Positions 24,541 to 36,723 of a stretch of DNA of 64,000 bases are shown here, one piece after another; positions within the stretch are counted from its first letter, which is position 1, and every line of letters begins with the position of its first letter. Source of the stretch: Siphonodentalium dalli (lineage: Eukaryota > Mollusca > Scaphopoda > Gadilida > Siphonodentaliidae). The translations under genes and the position numbers were made by a program. The notes beneath the pieces were generated by a model. The model did not search any database. It saw only the letters and a list, made by a program, of their open reading frames with translations, and was not told where the DNA came from. The stretch is taken from assembly GCA_032622095.1 (NCBI GenBank), contig CP136062.1, positions 9,637,710 to 9,701,709 on the forward strand, written 5' to 3'.

Positions 24541-24745
24541 GCAGAAACTTTGACTTTCTATTCAATTTTAAGTCTAAGCGAGACTGAGAGACTGAGACAC
24601 ATTATTATTACATGGACAATATGGTCCCATAATATGATGGATGGATCTACATGTACATCACTGGCACTACTTTTTTCTCGATTCATTGTAAGTTTGAGTT
24701 TACGCAAGGAGACAATCATTACCATCATCTGATATGGTCTCCCGT
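24541..24745 (+). repeat. Right-hand remnant of the parent ~130-bp repeat
   Basis: After the satellite, one diverged parental unit resumes (ATTCAATTTTAAGTCTAAGC, then GAGACACATTATTATTACAT, then ATGATGGATGGATCTACATG). The satellite therefore expanded inside one unit of the older array rather than beside it. Confidence 0.65.
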
Positions 24746-25786
24746 AGTTCTTTGAAACTTTAATTGATTTCAATTAATAATCCTAATTTTTGTTGCACCC
24801 AATCAAATTAGAGCTTGTGATTTGAAGGAAACAAGTTACCAGGAAGAAATGGTGAGAACAATGTGTGAGGTTTTCATAGTCCAACAAATTAAGACTATTC
24901 GGATTAATACATATTTTAATATTTGGACATTTACGATTGTATTACTCCTAGTCTTAATAAAACAGCTGAAAATCAAGATTGCACAAATTTTGAAGCAGGT
25001 CAACACCAGTGACCACCGATATAACCCCTTCAAATACATGAGTCTTACCTGTAGCTGAGATAGTATTCTTTGTGTTCAAACATAGATTATGATATAAAAG
25101 TTGTCAGAATTACAGATTTGTTAGTTTAATCTCGGAGTCGAAAACATATCACCATTTTCAAATACAGACGATAATGATGACGTCACGCTTCTAAAATAAA
25201 GGCCGCACAAATTGATTACTCGTGAAAATCAATATATGCCGTGCAGATATGGAAATATCAACTAGGTCAAATTGTTGGCATTTATAGATAGCACATTAGC
25301 GCCAAATGTTGTTTGTTTGATAAATAACAATAATAAGGGTCTGTTCGTCCGGTTTTGTTGACATTTTCATCATAGAAGTGTTCTTATCAAAATTATACCA
25401 TTGATATTTTTGTACCAAAAATAAAGATGCCTTTTCTTAAGTAAACAATATTTGAAGGGATATGGAAATTATTTTATTAGTTTTGAAATTCAAATTGATT
25501 AACCGGTTAACCGGATGCTTGGTCTTTCAAGCTTTCCGTTATGTCAAGATTCGACGAGAGTATGATATGTATGGGTAATAGTTATTATTATTAGTCACTT
25601 ACAGGTATGTGGATTATATTCGTATTCCCATGGATTTTCGTAAATCAGTTGTAATCGATGAATTTAACGACCACCTGTCCCATGAAATGTTCACAAGTCG
25701 AAAACTATGACCAAATTGTCACCAAAAGCCGGATTATATACCGGTAGGTCTATGTTCGATATTTTGGCATAAAACCAACACATTTC
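24746..25786. other. Unannotated stretch
   Basis: AT-rich, with only short frames on both strands (24822-25058 plus and 24836-25039 minus overlap) and no recognisable product. Confidence 0.35.
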
Positions 25787-26946
25787 TAGTGCACGCCCGA
25801 TAACCCTATAGGCTGGTGGCTGTGGGTAGGCATATTGCTGTAGTGATATTGGGTGTCGGTTTTCACACGTGTGCTCAGAATTTTAGGAAAATCATAAAAT
25901 CTGGAATCCACCCGGCGATAACGCTTATGGCATTAGATAGGACCATGACTGGTGTATTCATACATCATTTGTGATAGCCGTGTGCCTTTAGATATATTTT
26001 TTATTACTTAATTTGTCGAATTTTACAACCGGTTTTTGTCGTTTATCAAAGAAACTACCTAATATAAATGGTAGAAATCTCGATATGTAGGCTTCATGTA
26101 CACATGTCACTAGATGCACATTCCATTGATACAATGAAACCAAAATCCACAATAAAAGACATATTTTTCGTGGAAAAATATTGATTTTCCTGAGTGTCAT
26201 ATCACAAATTTATGACAGGCATATTGCCTCCGCAGATAGGCTCATGGCAAAGCACAAACTTGTTATGATAGGCAAGTGGCATTGTTGATAGGCACGTTGT
26301 AAATATTGACCAAGCTCCAATTTAGCACTTTAAAGCCAACAATATGCAACTTCTGGCATATATTATTTTATAAATACACTCTGGAATGATTATTCATTCA
26401 TATAAAATAGACAGAACCACACATATGTGCGCATGACGTGAAAATAAACGGACGAGTTTGTTACGCGGAATGTTACAACGTTACAACGATGATTCGCGAG
26501 TTGTAACTTGCAGCATAATTTAATTTTCTCACCACGCACACATAATGTGTGGTTGTATTTTATTACACACCCACTAGAACTATTCAACATCGAGATTTAG
26601 CGTTTATTGATTCGTTTCTGTCGTAATTTATAGCCATTTTTATCAAACTGATAGGCGACTTTATTAATAAAGTTTGTAGTTCTTGTTCAAAAGATAAAGT
26701 TGACGTAATTTGTGAATCGTGACGTCGACGTTTTCCGTATTGTATACGTGTTGAATACGTTGGTAAAGATATTGTATGGGCTACACACTGCTCAATATAA
26801 GAAAATTAACACAACGATTCATCTATGTCGGGCTCTATTTCTTCTGGTTCCGACATTATTTTAGCTTCTTTCTGAAATAGATAATTGAGCGGAGCCTGAG
26901 TCAGATATAAATACAATTGGACCACTGTAAATGGTTGGCATTTTTT

Positions 26947-27334
26947 GTCAATACCGTGGGGCAGTTTGGGTACGAAGTGGGTACGAAGTAGGTACAAAGT
27001 GTCGGCTCTTTCACTAATGGCCTTCTAACGTCAACCATTTCTGAGATATGCATTACAGTTTAAACGGAAGTTGCAAAACCCGCCCAAATTTGTGCTATTA
27101 TTTCATAATAAACTGAATAAATACTAATTATTTCAAAGTTTTAATACATTTTATCAGATTTATTGACTAATTTCTGCATTTAGAATCAGAATCTTAGATT
27201 TAAATGTCAGAAAATCTGAAATCATCCCGCGATGACAACTCGATGTTTTTTTATCTGAGGTGATCATTTCTCCGATATGATATCGTACTCGGTGAATTTT
27301 CGACGCACCCAAAAACCTGCCCCACGGTATTGAC
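26947..27334. mobile_element. MITE with TGTCAATACCGTGGGGCAG ends
   Basis: The left end TGTCAATACCGTGGGGCAG is mirrored at 27316-27334. If the true ends are CCGTGGGGCAG, they are flanked by TA (26952-26953 and 27328-27329), as in Tc1/mariner-type MITEs. However, similarity extends ~20 bp further out on both sides, so the boundary is uncertain. No coding sequence. Confidence 0.6.
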
Positions 27335-27607
27335 AAAAACATTTACCACTATAAATGCACACGAAATCTCACGGCGATTCCTCCTATATATAGCCAATGA
27401 GACAACAGCGACCACTCCATTAAGTTAACGCCCCACACACATTTGTATTATTGCTCGGTGCTCCTGTTTATGTATATGCGGCATAACTGGGTCATGGTCC
27501 AGGTCCACTATATGTATGCTCTAGCTATACAGGTTCTAGCGTACCCTAATTTCGCACCTGATATTTCTCTGAGCCCAATGTCTTTACCAATATTGATACC
27601 ACATAAA

Positions 27608-28289
27608 ATTATGTATAACAAGAGATGGACTGTCCGGTGCATACCCCCTCGTGGCATACCGACTCGTGTGGGCATATCTATAACTTATGAGGGCTATACT
27701 CAGACAGATGGACCCAAACACCAGCATTTTCATATAAACAAAGATGAGTAACTATAGAACAATAAAAACAAAACAATTTGAATGTGCCATTAAATGTCCT
27801 CATAGTGGTGAACATCCATACAAAATTTCATTGAGATCCGAGCATTACTGTTCAAGTTATGACATGAACAGACATCGGATGGACCAAACATTTCCAGATG
27901 AATAACTCTTAGAATGCAAAAGCAGAACAGAACAATGGAACCATCTATTGAATGTCCTCATAGTAGTGAACATCCATACCAAATTTCATTGAGATCCCAG
28001 CACAACTGTTGAAGTTACGACATGAACAGACACCAGACGGACCAAAAAGCCAACATTTCCAGATAAACAAAGATGAATAACTACAGAATGGAAAATCCTA
28101 ACAAAACGATGGAACCCTCTTTTTAATGTCCTCATAGTAGTGAACATCCATACCAAATTACATTGAGATCCGAGCACTACTGTTCAAGTTATGACATGAA
28201 CAGACCTCGGACGTACGGACGAACGGACGGACGGACGGACAGACAGGTGCAAAACAGCATACCCCCCTTTAAAAAAAGGGGAATATAAC
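27608..28289 (+). repeat. Pearl-like tandem repeat block C
   Basis: Three ~160-bp units (near 27735, 27895 and 28065) each contain a TCCTCATAGTAGTGAACATC-type phrase, CAAATTTCATTGAGATCC and a GACATGAACAGACATCGGA-type phrase. The last runs into a GGACGGACGGACGGACAGAC tail and a hairpin at about 28262-28284 (CCCCCTTT with AAAAGGGG). The 102-codon frame at 27443-27751 merely runs into this block. Confidence 0.7.
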
Positions 28290-29287
28290 TATTAGCTACA
28301 TTTAGCATTGGCGGGACATTGAATTATTGTTAATAGCATCGTATGCTGTTATTTATTTGTGTGCGGTTTATATTCCATAAACCGGCGTAGACATGAATCG
28401 TTCTGGTCGAAGAGAAAAAAACAAACATATGAACGCCATTCTTTCGCAGAACGCCAAAAATAAAACCGGCTATAAATGGTAGCTATATTATCTATATGTA
28501 GTGGACCATGACCATTCAGCCTGAAAACTGCACAAAGCTGGCATGGCTCATTTTTTTTACATTAAAATATGCTGAATAGTTTGGGCTATACTTTCCCCAT
28601 TTTCAATTAAAATCCCATTTTGCAAGTTTGTCACAGTTAAAACGTTTTACATTACAACTGCCAGTATTTAGTTCTTGGAAATAAGTAATGTATGTTTCCT
28701 GACTCATGGACGATGTGAATTTACAACACTGTGAATAATATAGCATCATAAAAGCGTTTTTTCTCAGACTAAAACCACTATTGATCATTGTGCTACATGC
28801 GTGTCTGTGTTTGCCATATGTCTATCCTCTCGGTGTTTGGCTATTCAATATGCCTACCACAAAATATTGACGGGACAGTATGTCAAATAGCTTTTTTTTA
28901 ACTGAAAAATGCATTATTTGAGTTCGCAGTCATGTTTGTCTTGTCACTGAGATACTATACCACATGTATCCACGAAAATAACTTACAAATCGACATGCTG
29001 AGCAAATTTGGGAGTCTGTTTACTTTGAAAGTTTGAAAAAGTCGACAAAATCCGAGATATTTTGTCTTCAAACAACGTATTCTACAATGCCAAATTGTTA
29101 CCAAGAAGTTCAACTTATAAATCAGACATTACTGCATCTGACGTGATAAAAAAATCTGACCTTTTACAGCGTATTTGATCAATTATAATCTAAAACATAC
29201 CTTGGTTGCGAAACCCGCCACGCAATATCACCACAGCAATATGCCTACCCACAGCCACCAGCCTATAGGGTTATCGGGCGTGTAGTG

Positions 29288-31224
29288 ATAAACAGATTAA
29301 CTGAAACGGCACTTCAACTATATTTTCGTTTGCCTGTTTATAACCGACATCGAGAAAAAAATCCTGCCGTTCCGATGGTTACCGCGATTATTACCGCTTT
29401 TTCCAGTAAAATGAGAAAACGGTAAATCAACGTTCAAATAAACAGTTGTGTTAATGTTTTCTAGTAATGGTAAGTATGGTCATCCTATTATATGTTTAAA
29501 AGAATATATGGTCATTAATACGGCGAATATGTGTACGTGTTTAAACGTATATTGTAAAACTTGGAGATAAATTGAAGTATGTACCTGTACATACGCTACC
29601 GTACCGAAAATAGTTGCCTGACTGTGTTAAATTGGAAATTACACAATTAGCAATAGACCGGCCTACATATAATATTATTATTGATACGGAAAACCTAAAC
29701 ATGCCTTAGCACGCCGCACACGCGTACGATGCGATATATATCGTACGACAAATATCGGGCACCGGTTAAGCCTATATTGTAGGCTATATATAGGTAAAAT
29801 CGTAGCTTGTGCGGTGGAAAATCGCAGGACATTTTGTCGCACGATCGGCCTCGTAAAGAATCAAATAATTTAGATTTTCTACGATCGAGTCGTACTATTT
29901 ATTGGAAGTAGCCAATCATATTCAGTCGCTCGACTAAAATCGTACCTGTGCGCACACAGAGCTTACAAATATCACATATGTGTGGCGGGCACTGGCGGCT
30001 ACAAATTATATAGATTAATTGAACTCGTATACATATATGCATTTTCGTAGCTGTGTCATTCTCAATTATCAAAGCGAAGCTCGTTTTTATATGTATAAAA
30101 TACAAGACCACGTGGCAGCGAATATATTCCCATCCGGTAACAAATTGCGCCCAAAATTGCATTTAGACGTCTGCTATGAAACTTCTAGCAATTTCGACGA
30201 CGATGCTATATATATATCTCGATTTATCACTACAAATTTCACATTAAATATATGACCACAGTAATACTCGCATATCAAAACAAATTCAACATGTTAGGCA
30301 TAAACTTTCCAATTGTTGAACTGAAGGCCTACTTGACACCCATCCACTATAGCTTTCCTTGCGTCTTTGTACTTTGTACTGTGGCTTGACAGCCAGTTAG
30401 CGTTTTTATCTAGCGCTTATTACATATATACTTAATATATAGATGTGAACAAAAATCATTCACTCCGAAAAATTATAAGGATATAGATCCCATAATGTCT
30501 ATAAAAATCAGCCTGCTCCTGCGTGGTCTGGAACAATGAAACTGCGAGATAAGTTTGGTGTGGCCTAAAAAAAATCCATGATTTCTGATCCTTTTAATAC
30601 GCATAATCTCAAAACGGCGCGTAATCCTCACGCAGACGATGTTGATATTTCTGACGTGTGTATTCTGATCAAATTTTAATGGATTAATAGTGACAAAAAA
30701 TATTCTAGTTAGTTCAGTCATGATACTAAACAACAGGTATGTGTTTTTTATTTATGGTTTTATTTGTGTCATTGGACGTGAACAGTGTAAGTTAAAGGGG
30801 CATGCCCTTGCCACATAAAAAATGTGGCTTCGTAGCGTTCAAATTTTTCACATGTACCATTAGACTGAAGGATTAAATGGTCCATAAATGTCCAAATATT
30901 AAAATTCCAATTAATCCGAAAGTCTAATTTGTTGGACCACAGTCCTAGGAATCACTGTCCATGTAATATTAAATTTGATTAAAATATAACAAATAGATCT
31001 AGATATATTACCTCTACTATACAGATATAAGTACAGTTAGGCAACTTCAGATTTTGTTATTATGTAAACCATCACCTCATTGGCTAAAGGCCACCCCCTG
31101 TGCTCTATCACTAAAACGAACAATTCGATTTTTCGTTCGAAAAAAATGCATTTATCTCCCCACATTTGACATGTGACAATTAAGTTAATTGTTCTTAATG
31201 TGCTCGTCGGGTTTATGTACCACT
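29288..31224. other. Unannotated stretch with a weak inverted repeat at 29705-29962
   Basis: The motif CACACGCGTACGAT near 29715 is loosely inverse to ATCGTACCTGTGCGCACA near 29940, and TCGTACGA-like motifs recur between them, suggesting a decayed small fold-back element. Near 30938 the sequence CCACAGTCCTAGGAATCACTGT is inverse to one near 34410. No gene is recognisable. Frames of 76-87 codons have no motif. Confidence 0.35.
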
Positions 31225-31400
31225 GTACATTGTCTGAGTTGTACATAAATCGTAATTTTCCATCCAATATTCACATTGAATAACTGTCCCGGCTATTATA
31301 ATAGCCGCGACAGTTATTCAATGTATAATAGCCGCGACAGTTATTCAATGTGAATATTGGATGGAAAATTACGATTTATGTACAACTCAGACAAGGTACA
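31225..31400. repeat. Fold-back repeat 1
   Basis: Arms of about 63 bp, each with GATTTATGTACAACTCAGAC or its inverse, enclose a loop in which GCCGCGACAGTTATTCAATG is present twice in tandem (31302 and 31330). The arms match almost perfectly, so the locus can extrude a cruciform. Confidence 0.85.
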
Positions 31401-31403
31401 GTT

Positions 31404-31575
31404 GTAATAGGGAACTGGATTGATAACTTCCCGTTTTAAACAATTTTGCAGAATTACGTTTAAAACGGGAAGTTATCAATCCAGTTCCCTATTACACATT
31501 ACTTTTGCAGCATCAAGTGACGTAATTCTGCAAAATTGTTTAAAACGGGAAGTTATCAATCCAGTTCCCTATTAC
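31404..31575. repeat. Fold-back repeat 2 with duplicated right arm
   Basis: A 55-bp left arm (31404-31458) is exactly inverted at 31521-31575. The outer 36 bp of the right arm (AAAACGGGAAGTTATCAATC and onward), together with CACATTACTTTTGCAG, is also present directly after the left arm at 31459-31510. The left arm can therefore pair with either of two partners. It lies only 4 bp from fold-back 1, and both flank a TGTAC/GTACA boundary. Confidence 0.85.
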
Positions 31576-31579
31576 ACAT

Positions 31580-32147
31580 TACTTTTGCAGCCAAACCCAG
31601 CACGAGTTATCTCCCATTGCCACTCTTGAGATGCGGAGTTAAACGGGAGCTTGGAATATAAAATTTGCTTTCACATCTCAAGGTATCAACCACCCCCAGG
31701 GCCCTACTTGAAAATATATAGATATATTAGTTTGAGATGGTCATTTCTACATTTCTCTAGTAATGAGAATGAGTTAAAATGTGTACTTAGTACTAGTAGT
31801 GTACAGCAGAGCCAGTTTTAACACACCCGACGTCTGTTTACTCACATCCGTAATCCCTTTTATTCGGATTATCACCGGTTGGCTATACGCGAACGAACTA
31901 TTTACAGATTGGGTGGTTTTCTCAGAAATGATTAGGAATCCCCGACAGTTAGACTTGAATGAATATTCGAGGAACTGACAGACATTTTTCTGGTAAGTGG
32001 GTAAAGATAGAAACAATCTGAATACACCAGCGTTTCAAGAAAAAAATACGGAATATGATGATATAAACTCAGAAAGCGGGAATGTTTGTGTGGCATAAAA
32101 ATTTGTACTCTTGTAATTTCGTTCAAATCATCTACCAATGAAAATGC
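31580..32147. other. Spacer, no recognisable gene
   Basis: Overlapping 65-80 codon frames on both strands at 31774-32138 share no recognisable domain. Nothing else seen. Confidence 0.35.
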
Positions 32148-32481
32148 GGGAGCTCATAAAAGCCGAACACAACCGAACACAACCGAACATAACCGAACAC
32201 AAGTCCAAATAATGGGAAATTTCACGAATAAAGTTCATAGGCATATGTATTCATGTTCACACTATTACTATACGAACTTTGGTGGAGTTCGGGCCAATAA
32301 TAAGTGTTTTATTCGATATTTTGTAAAACGCGTTTAGTGTTCGGCATAGAAAAGCCGAACACAAGTTTATGTTCGACACTCAGTCACCGGTAATTAATTA
32401 ACACATAGATATGCATAGATGTGGCGTTAGCTGGCGTTTGAGATATATAACTCTATATACAGTCTACTAAATATAAGACCA

Positions 32482-32629
32482 CCTTGTAAAGTTCATAGGC
32501 ATATGTATTCACGTTCATACTATTACTATACGAAGTTTGGTGGAGTTTGGTTCAATAATGAGTGTTTTGTTGGGTGTTTTGTATAACGCGTTTGTGTTTG
32601 GCATAGAAAAGCCGAACACAAACTTCTGT
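32482..32629 (+). repeat. Third, partial copy of the terminal repeat
   Basis: This lies in direct orientation to the left terminal repeat and matches its central and inner part (AAGTTCATAGGCATATGTAT to AGAAAAGCCGAACACAA) at roughly 90% by eye. It is more diverged from the other two than they are from each other. Confidence 0.7.
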
Positions 32630-32753
32630 CCATGATTAGATTATCCGCTGATAGATGATAATTAATATCTGCCAGAAGGGATTTGGCAGGTTTAATTCGC
32701 GAGAAAAAACGTGTTTTGTTGTCCATTTTCGTCTGCATACTCACTAAAATGTT

Positions 32754-32754
<1 letters not shown>

Positions 32755-32789
<35 letters not shown>
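32755..32789 (+). repeat. 35-bp poly-C run
   Basis: An uninterrupted run of 35 cytosines. Its true length is uncertain, because such homopolymers are prone to sequencing error. Confidence 0.9.
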
Positions 32790-32790
<1 letters not shown>

Positions 32791-33463
32791 TTATTATTAC
32801 AAGTCATTTCGTACAATGTGGTAGTTTAGATGGATCATACTGGACAGAAGTAGTAAATCGGTTGTCGAGTTAAGATACTCATGTGGAAATGGTTCGGAGA
32901 ATATAATACTAACCACAAAACAAATAGTTTATTGCAATCATAAGTAAACATTGTAAAATTATATATAATAGTGTTCTTGTTGGCGACATAACATCTCTTG
33001 GTGATGGTGCAGGGAATTCTGGTGGAATTGATGTCAATCATAGTATATGTTCAAAGTACTATACAATATACTATACAATATACTTATATGCAAATTCTGT
33101 CCTCGGCGGAACGGATTTGGGCAAAGTTTGTTCTCCTTGAAGTCAGTGGATGGAAATGGCTCTGATGCGTGCCTAACTTTTGTGTATATATCATGCTGTA
33201 TGGTGGAAGCCGATATAAAGCCAGTGTTCAACTTATCGTAGAAACACATGCATCGAATACCGATTGAATTGAAATGAATTGTCTGAATACGAATAAAGAG
33301 CGTTTCGTATTGTATCTTTTTAAAAGTCTGATATGCAGGAATTTAAGATCGTTTTCAAAAATGTGCCTGATATGACAGGAATGTGATATGAAAGGAATAA
33401 TTATTTTGCGCCAAGATACATTTTGACGCTTGCTAGGGTTGATTGATCTAGTTTTGCATGCCT

Positions 33464-33724
33464 TTACTCTTTTAGTCTGACATGGCTTCTTGGCCATAGC
33501 CGCGGTTTTCGGTATCGCCAAACGTCCGTCAGTCGAAATTTGCCGAAGATTCTGGCATAAATTAAATTGGTCACCAAGCGATGACTTAGTAAAAAGTCAT
33601 CGATTTTCAATTGCTGGCACTCTACATGAAACCATCGGTCACACATATCGCAGCCGATGCTGCGTATCTCGTGACATTCCTGGGAACAAACACCACATGG
33701 GTAAATCAATTTGGAATTAGGCAT
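33464..33724 (-). CDS. PHD-finger protein fragment of the Mutator-like element
   Basis: The frame begins at an ATG at 33724. Residues 10-37 read CGVCSQECHEIRSIGCDMCD then RWFHVECQ, the Cys4-His-Cys core of a PHD finger (C-x2-C, C-x2-C, aromatic-H-x2-C) followed by a leucine. The expected last Cys pair is not clear. A shift into the overlapping frame at 33521 (33228-33521) seems likely just after it. PHD fingers bind histone tails or other ligands, and are carried by many invertebrate transposable elements. Position between the ~200-bp inverted ends suggests the finger belongs to the element. A captured host exon is the alternative. Confidence 0.6.
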   Translation of the reverse strand: MPNSKLIYPCGVCSQECHEIRSIGCDMCDRWFHVECQQLKIDDFLLSHRLVTNLIYARIFGKFRLTDVWRYRKPRLWPRSHVRLKE

Positions 33725-34307
33725 GTAGAATTTTCAGACGTGTGATCAGAATGCCAAATACTGCTGAGATTGTGATTTGCCAAATAATATCATACCACAT
33801 TCTTATAAAGAACTTCTCGGATATTGCACCATGAACTCACTTTCTTGTCACTCAAATATTGTTTTTACAATCGTACGTTGTCTTTCATGGCGGGGCCCAC
33901 CAAAAGCATGTTGTTTCTATAATAGTATAGCGCCATCAAATACTGATTGCAACTAACTGTCAAAACACTGAACTACAATAGGTGAGAGACCACCACCAAC
34001 AACAATTAAAGCCTTTCGGCTTAGTGACCATATATCTGATATTAATTATCACCTAGCTAGACAGCCGTTATAGACTAATCCACGAGAGAAGCTTGTGTTC
34101 GGCTTTTCTATGCCGAACACTGAACGCGTTTTACAAAATATCGAATAAAACACTTATTATTGGCCCGAACTCCACCAAACTTCGTATATTAATAGTGTGA
34201 ACATGAATACACACGCCTATGAACTTTATTCGTTATATTTCCCATTATTTGGACTTGTGTTCGGTTATGTTCGGTTGTGTTCGGCTTTTATACGCACCGG
34301 AAAATGC

Positions 34308-36149
34308 AGAACACAAATTTTTTACTTGCCAAACTGGTCTTAATATTAATATAATAACTAACTATAATATATTGATTTAATATTATTAAATAATATTTTA
34401 TTCAACTAACAGTGATTCCTAGGGACTGTGGTTGGACTAAGGTTTTCAGTGTCTTTTTGTCCAAAAAAACAGCCACAAAGTGGTCAAATTTGCCACGATC
34501 GTAAAATTAATTGAAATTAAAATAGTAGACAATGATTTGCAGTCCCTGCAACAGCGTAGTTGGCAGTCAGAATGCTTGAGGCTGCCAAATTGACTCGTTT
34601 TAGAATGAGCCGAACACCGTGTTTAGGCCAAATAAAAATGTACCTGTGTTGACAGACCCTGTCTCATACCTGTTCTAATTTCAGGCGATAAAGGACTCCT
34701 GGTGACTCTCTTCTTATGGTGACAATAAAGACAAGATTCCACCAAAAGTTCCGAAATCCGCACCGTGTTGAGCTAAAATAAAGACTTTTGTCATTTGTGC
34801 CAAAAAAATTGTTGTCTGTCTGTTTACGGAAGCGATATTTGACCACATGTTTGTCATGCGCAGTTCAATGTTTCATGATGGTCAATAAAACGTGTACTCC
34901 ACCCCGAAGACGACTGTTGGAAATGTGTACATGGAAGATATTATGGAAAAACAAAATTCTTTTGCTAAATGTTATGCTACTATGCCAATTTATTACATAT
35001 GTAATAAAAATATTACCGAAAAATTATCAACATATACTTTTTAATAGAATTGTTGCTTCGAAAATATACTATTTAAAAAGTGTACTCCAAGCCAGAATGA
35101 GAAAAAGTGCAGCCGAGTTAGATCATGATTTATTACCCACTTCTACAAAATGTTGTATTATACTTTCAACAAGTTGTAGAAATATATTGGTGATATGAAG
35201 TAATTATTTTATTCAGTGAAACATAATCAGTTCTCACATTTGTCATGCATGGTGTCAAAAATGACCTAATCACATGGTCGCGCATTGATAGCTGCGCGAA
35301 CTGTGTTTGTATTCTAACACGCATAAGGTGTGCCTATTGCGTATATACAATAACAACATTTGTTCAAAATAAGCTTTAGTTATCAGAATCGATTTACTGC
35401 AACAGACTAATTAATGCTATAAACCAGTCAACTGTATGGTAAAAAAAAATCTCAAAACTTGTTAGGCCTATTTATGAACAATAAAATGGCCATATATTAT
35501 CACTAAAGTGTCACTAAATAGGTTATTATAATTAGCGTTTGTTTCGCTAATATGAAAACATGTTACACCTAAAAATATTTGCTTTTGGAAGAGCATTCCG
35601 TGTGAGTCTATTCCTGATATGGTATAAATAAAGAGCGTTTGTTTCACTACTGTGGGAACAACGGACGACCAGATGATGGTGCAAGTTTGTAGCTGTTAGT
35701 GCAGGGGGGAAACCAGGACAAAGCAAACTATAACAAAACGGCTACCATGAAGTCTGCTGATCCCAATCCCAGATACAGGACGACGGTATGTACGGTAATT
35801 AAACTGAACAAATAGACACTGAATGAAAAAAAAACCCGATATTAGCCACATGTATGAGTCGGATCCGGAGTAGGCCTACACTTTTTAATGCTATTTCGAT
35901 GTACACTTTATTATAATAGGAGAATGATTGTTTTGTTCAACTTTTAATGAAGTTAACTATTATGGTATAAGTATATATACCGTATAGTGATGCAATTATA
36001 CCATATATCTTCCGAGCCGGTGTAATATCTAGCAATCGCAACTTCTCGGATTATCGTTCTTGAGAAAATATATAGTTACGGAAATCACCGAGGTTTGCCG
36101 ATTGCCATGTCTAGATGCAGGAGGGTCCATATATACCCCAACATGAGTA
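34308..36149. other. Unannotated stretch with one unrecognised frame
   Basis: A plus-strand frame at 34788-35198 (136 codons) has a basic, cysteine-containing N-terminal half and a hydrophobic, leucine-rich middle, but matches nothing I know. It may be chance in AT-rich DNA. The remainder holds no supported feature. Confidence 0.3.
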
Positions 36150-36290
36150 GGGTTCTCTATTCCGAAGGTTCATTATTCCGAACGTTTGCTACTCCGAAGG
36201 TTCATTATTCCGAGAGGTCCCTATTCCGAAAGTTCATTATTCCGAAGGTTAACTATCCCGAAGGTTCGCTATTCCGAAGGTTTTCTATTT
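36150..36290 (+). repeat. ~15-bp minisatellite, TATTCCGAAGGTTCAT
   Basis: About nine imperfect copies of TATTCCGAAGGTTCA follow head to tail. Individual copies differ at one to three positions. The 72-codon frame across it is a shadow of the repeat. Confidence 0.85.
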
Positions 36291-36299
36291 TGGGCGTAT

Positions 36300-36718
36300 T
36301 TTACCAGAAATGAATCAAATTTGCACCCGCCCCCTCAACAAAAACCTCACGAGGATTGAAAAATACAATTATGCTAGTATTCACATATATTACATTTATA
36401 CACCCCATTCTAATACCCAAATTGTTATTATTAGAAAGAAGAAAGTATCAGTTTATCGTTTATTATGGAAAGTTGAAAACACGATAATTGCATGACTGAA
36501 TAAACTACATGTAAGAGATACAGTCTGTCCGAACTGACAACATGTATTTGAAAGGAATATCAACCCCCAGATCACATATATAAAATATATGCCATATTAT
36601 ACAATTTGAAATAGGAAGATCTCTAACATTGTATTGTCAACTTATCCGGTTCTGAAGCCCGTGTATTGGTTTGGCATTTCTTTGATGTGATCATCGTTTA
36701 TATTTAGTTAAGGTCGAT
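36300..36718. other. Left flank of the BEL/Pao element
   Basis: Ordinary AT-rich sequence. I see nothing in it up to the CACAT target site at 36719-36723. Confidence 0.4.
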
Positions 36719-36723
36719 CACAT

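Larger units (their letters stand above)
25792..29282. mobile_element. 3.5 kb DNA transposon with ~64-bp inverted ends and 5-bp duplication
   Basis: Inverted ends of about 64 bp with few mismatches begin CACGCCCGATAACCCTATAG. TAGTG lies outside both ends (25787-25791 and 29283-29287), an exact 5-bp duplication. Ends starting with CAC plus a 5-bp duplication are seen in the Transib/RAG-like superfamily, but the inner consensus is not an obvious match, and no transposase is present to confirm it. The motif ATTGATAGGC-type 'ATGCCTA/TAGGCAT' recurs inside. A MITE (26947-27334) and a pearl-like block (27608-28289) lie within. Confidence 0.75.
32148..34298 (-). mobile_element. Mutator-like element with ~200-bp inverted ends and a PHD finger gene
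   Basis: Two ~200-bp inverted repeats (32148-32363 and 34095-34298) share ATAAAAGCCGAACACAACCG, GTTCATAGGCATATGTATTC and CGCGTTTAGTGTTCGGC-like blocks. Outside lie TGAAAATGC (32139-32147) and GGAAAATGC (34299-34307), 8 of 9 matching. That fits an aged 9-bp Mutator-type duplication. A minus-strand PHD finger (33464-33724) lies inside, but no transposase core is present. A third, partial end copy at 32482-32629 shows internal rearrangement. Confidence 0.65.

Noticed and set aside
21694-24732. Open frames of 700-1000 codons on both strands
   Set aside because: They are produced by a 45-bp repeat (divisible by three) without stops in several frames. No domain, start context or codon signature.
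34788-35198. 136-codon frame as a possible gene
   Set aside because: Low-complexity, leucine- and lysine-rich; no motif, and stops abound in flanking sequence. Kept only as a note in the region entry.
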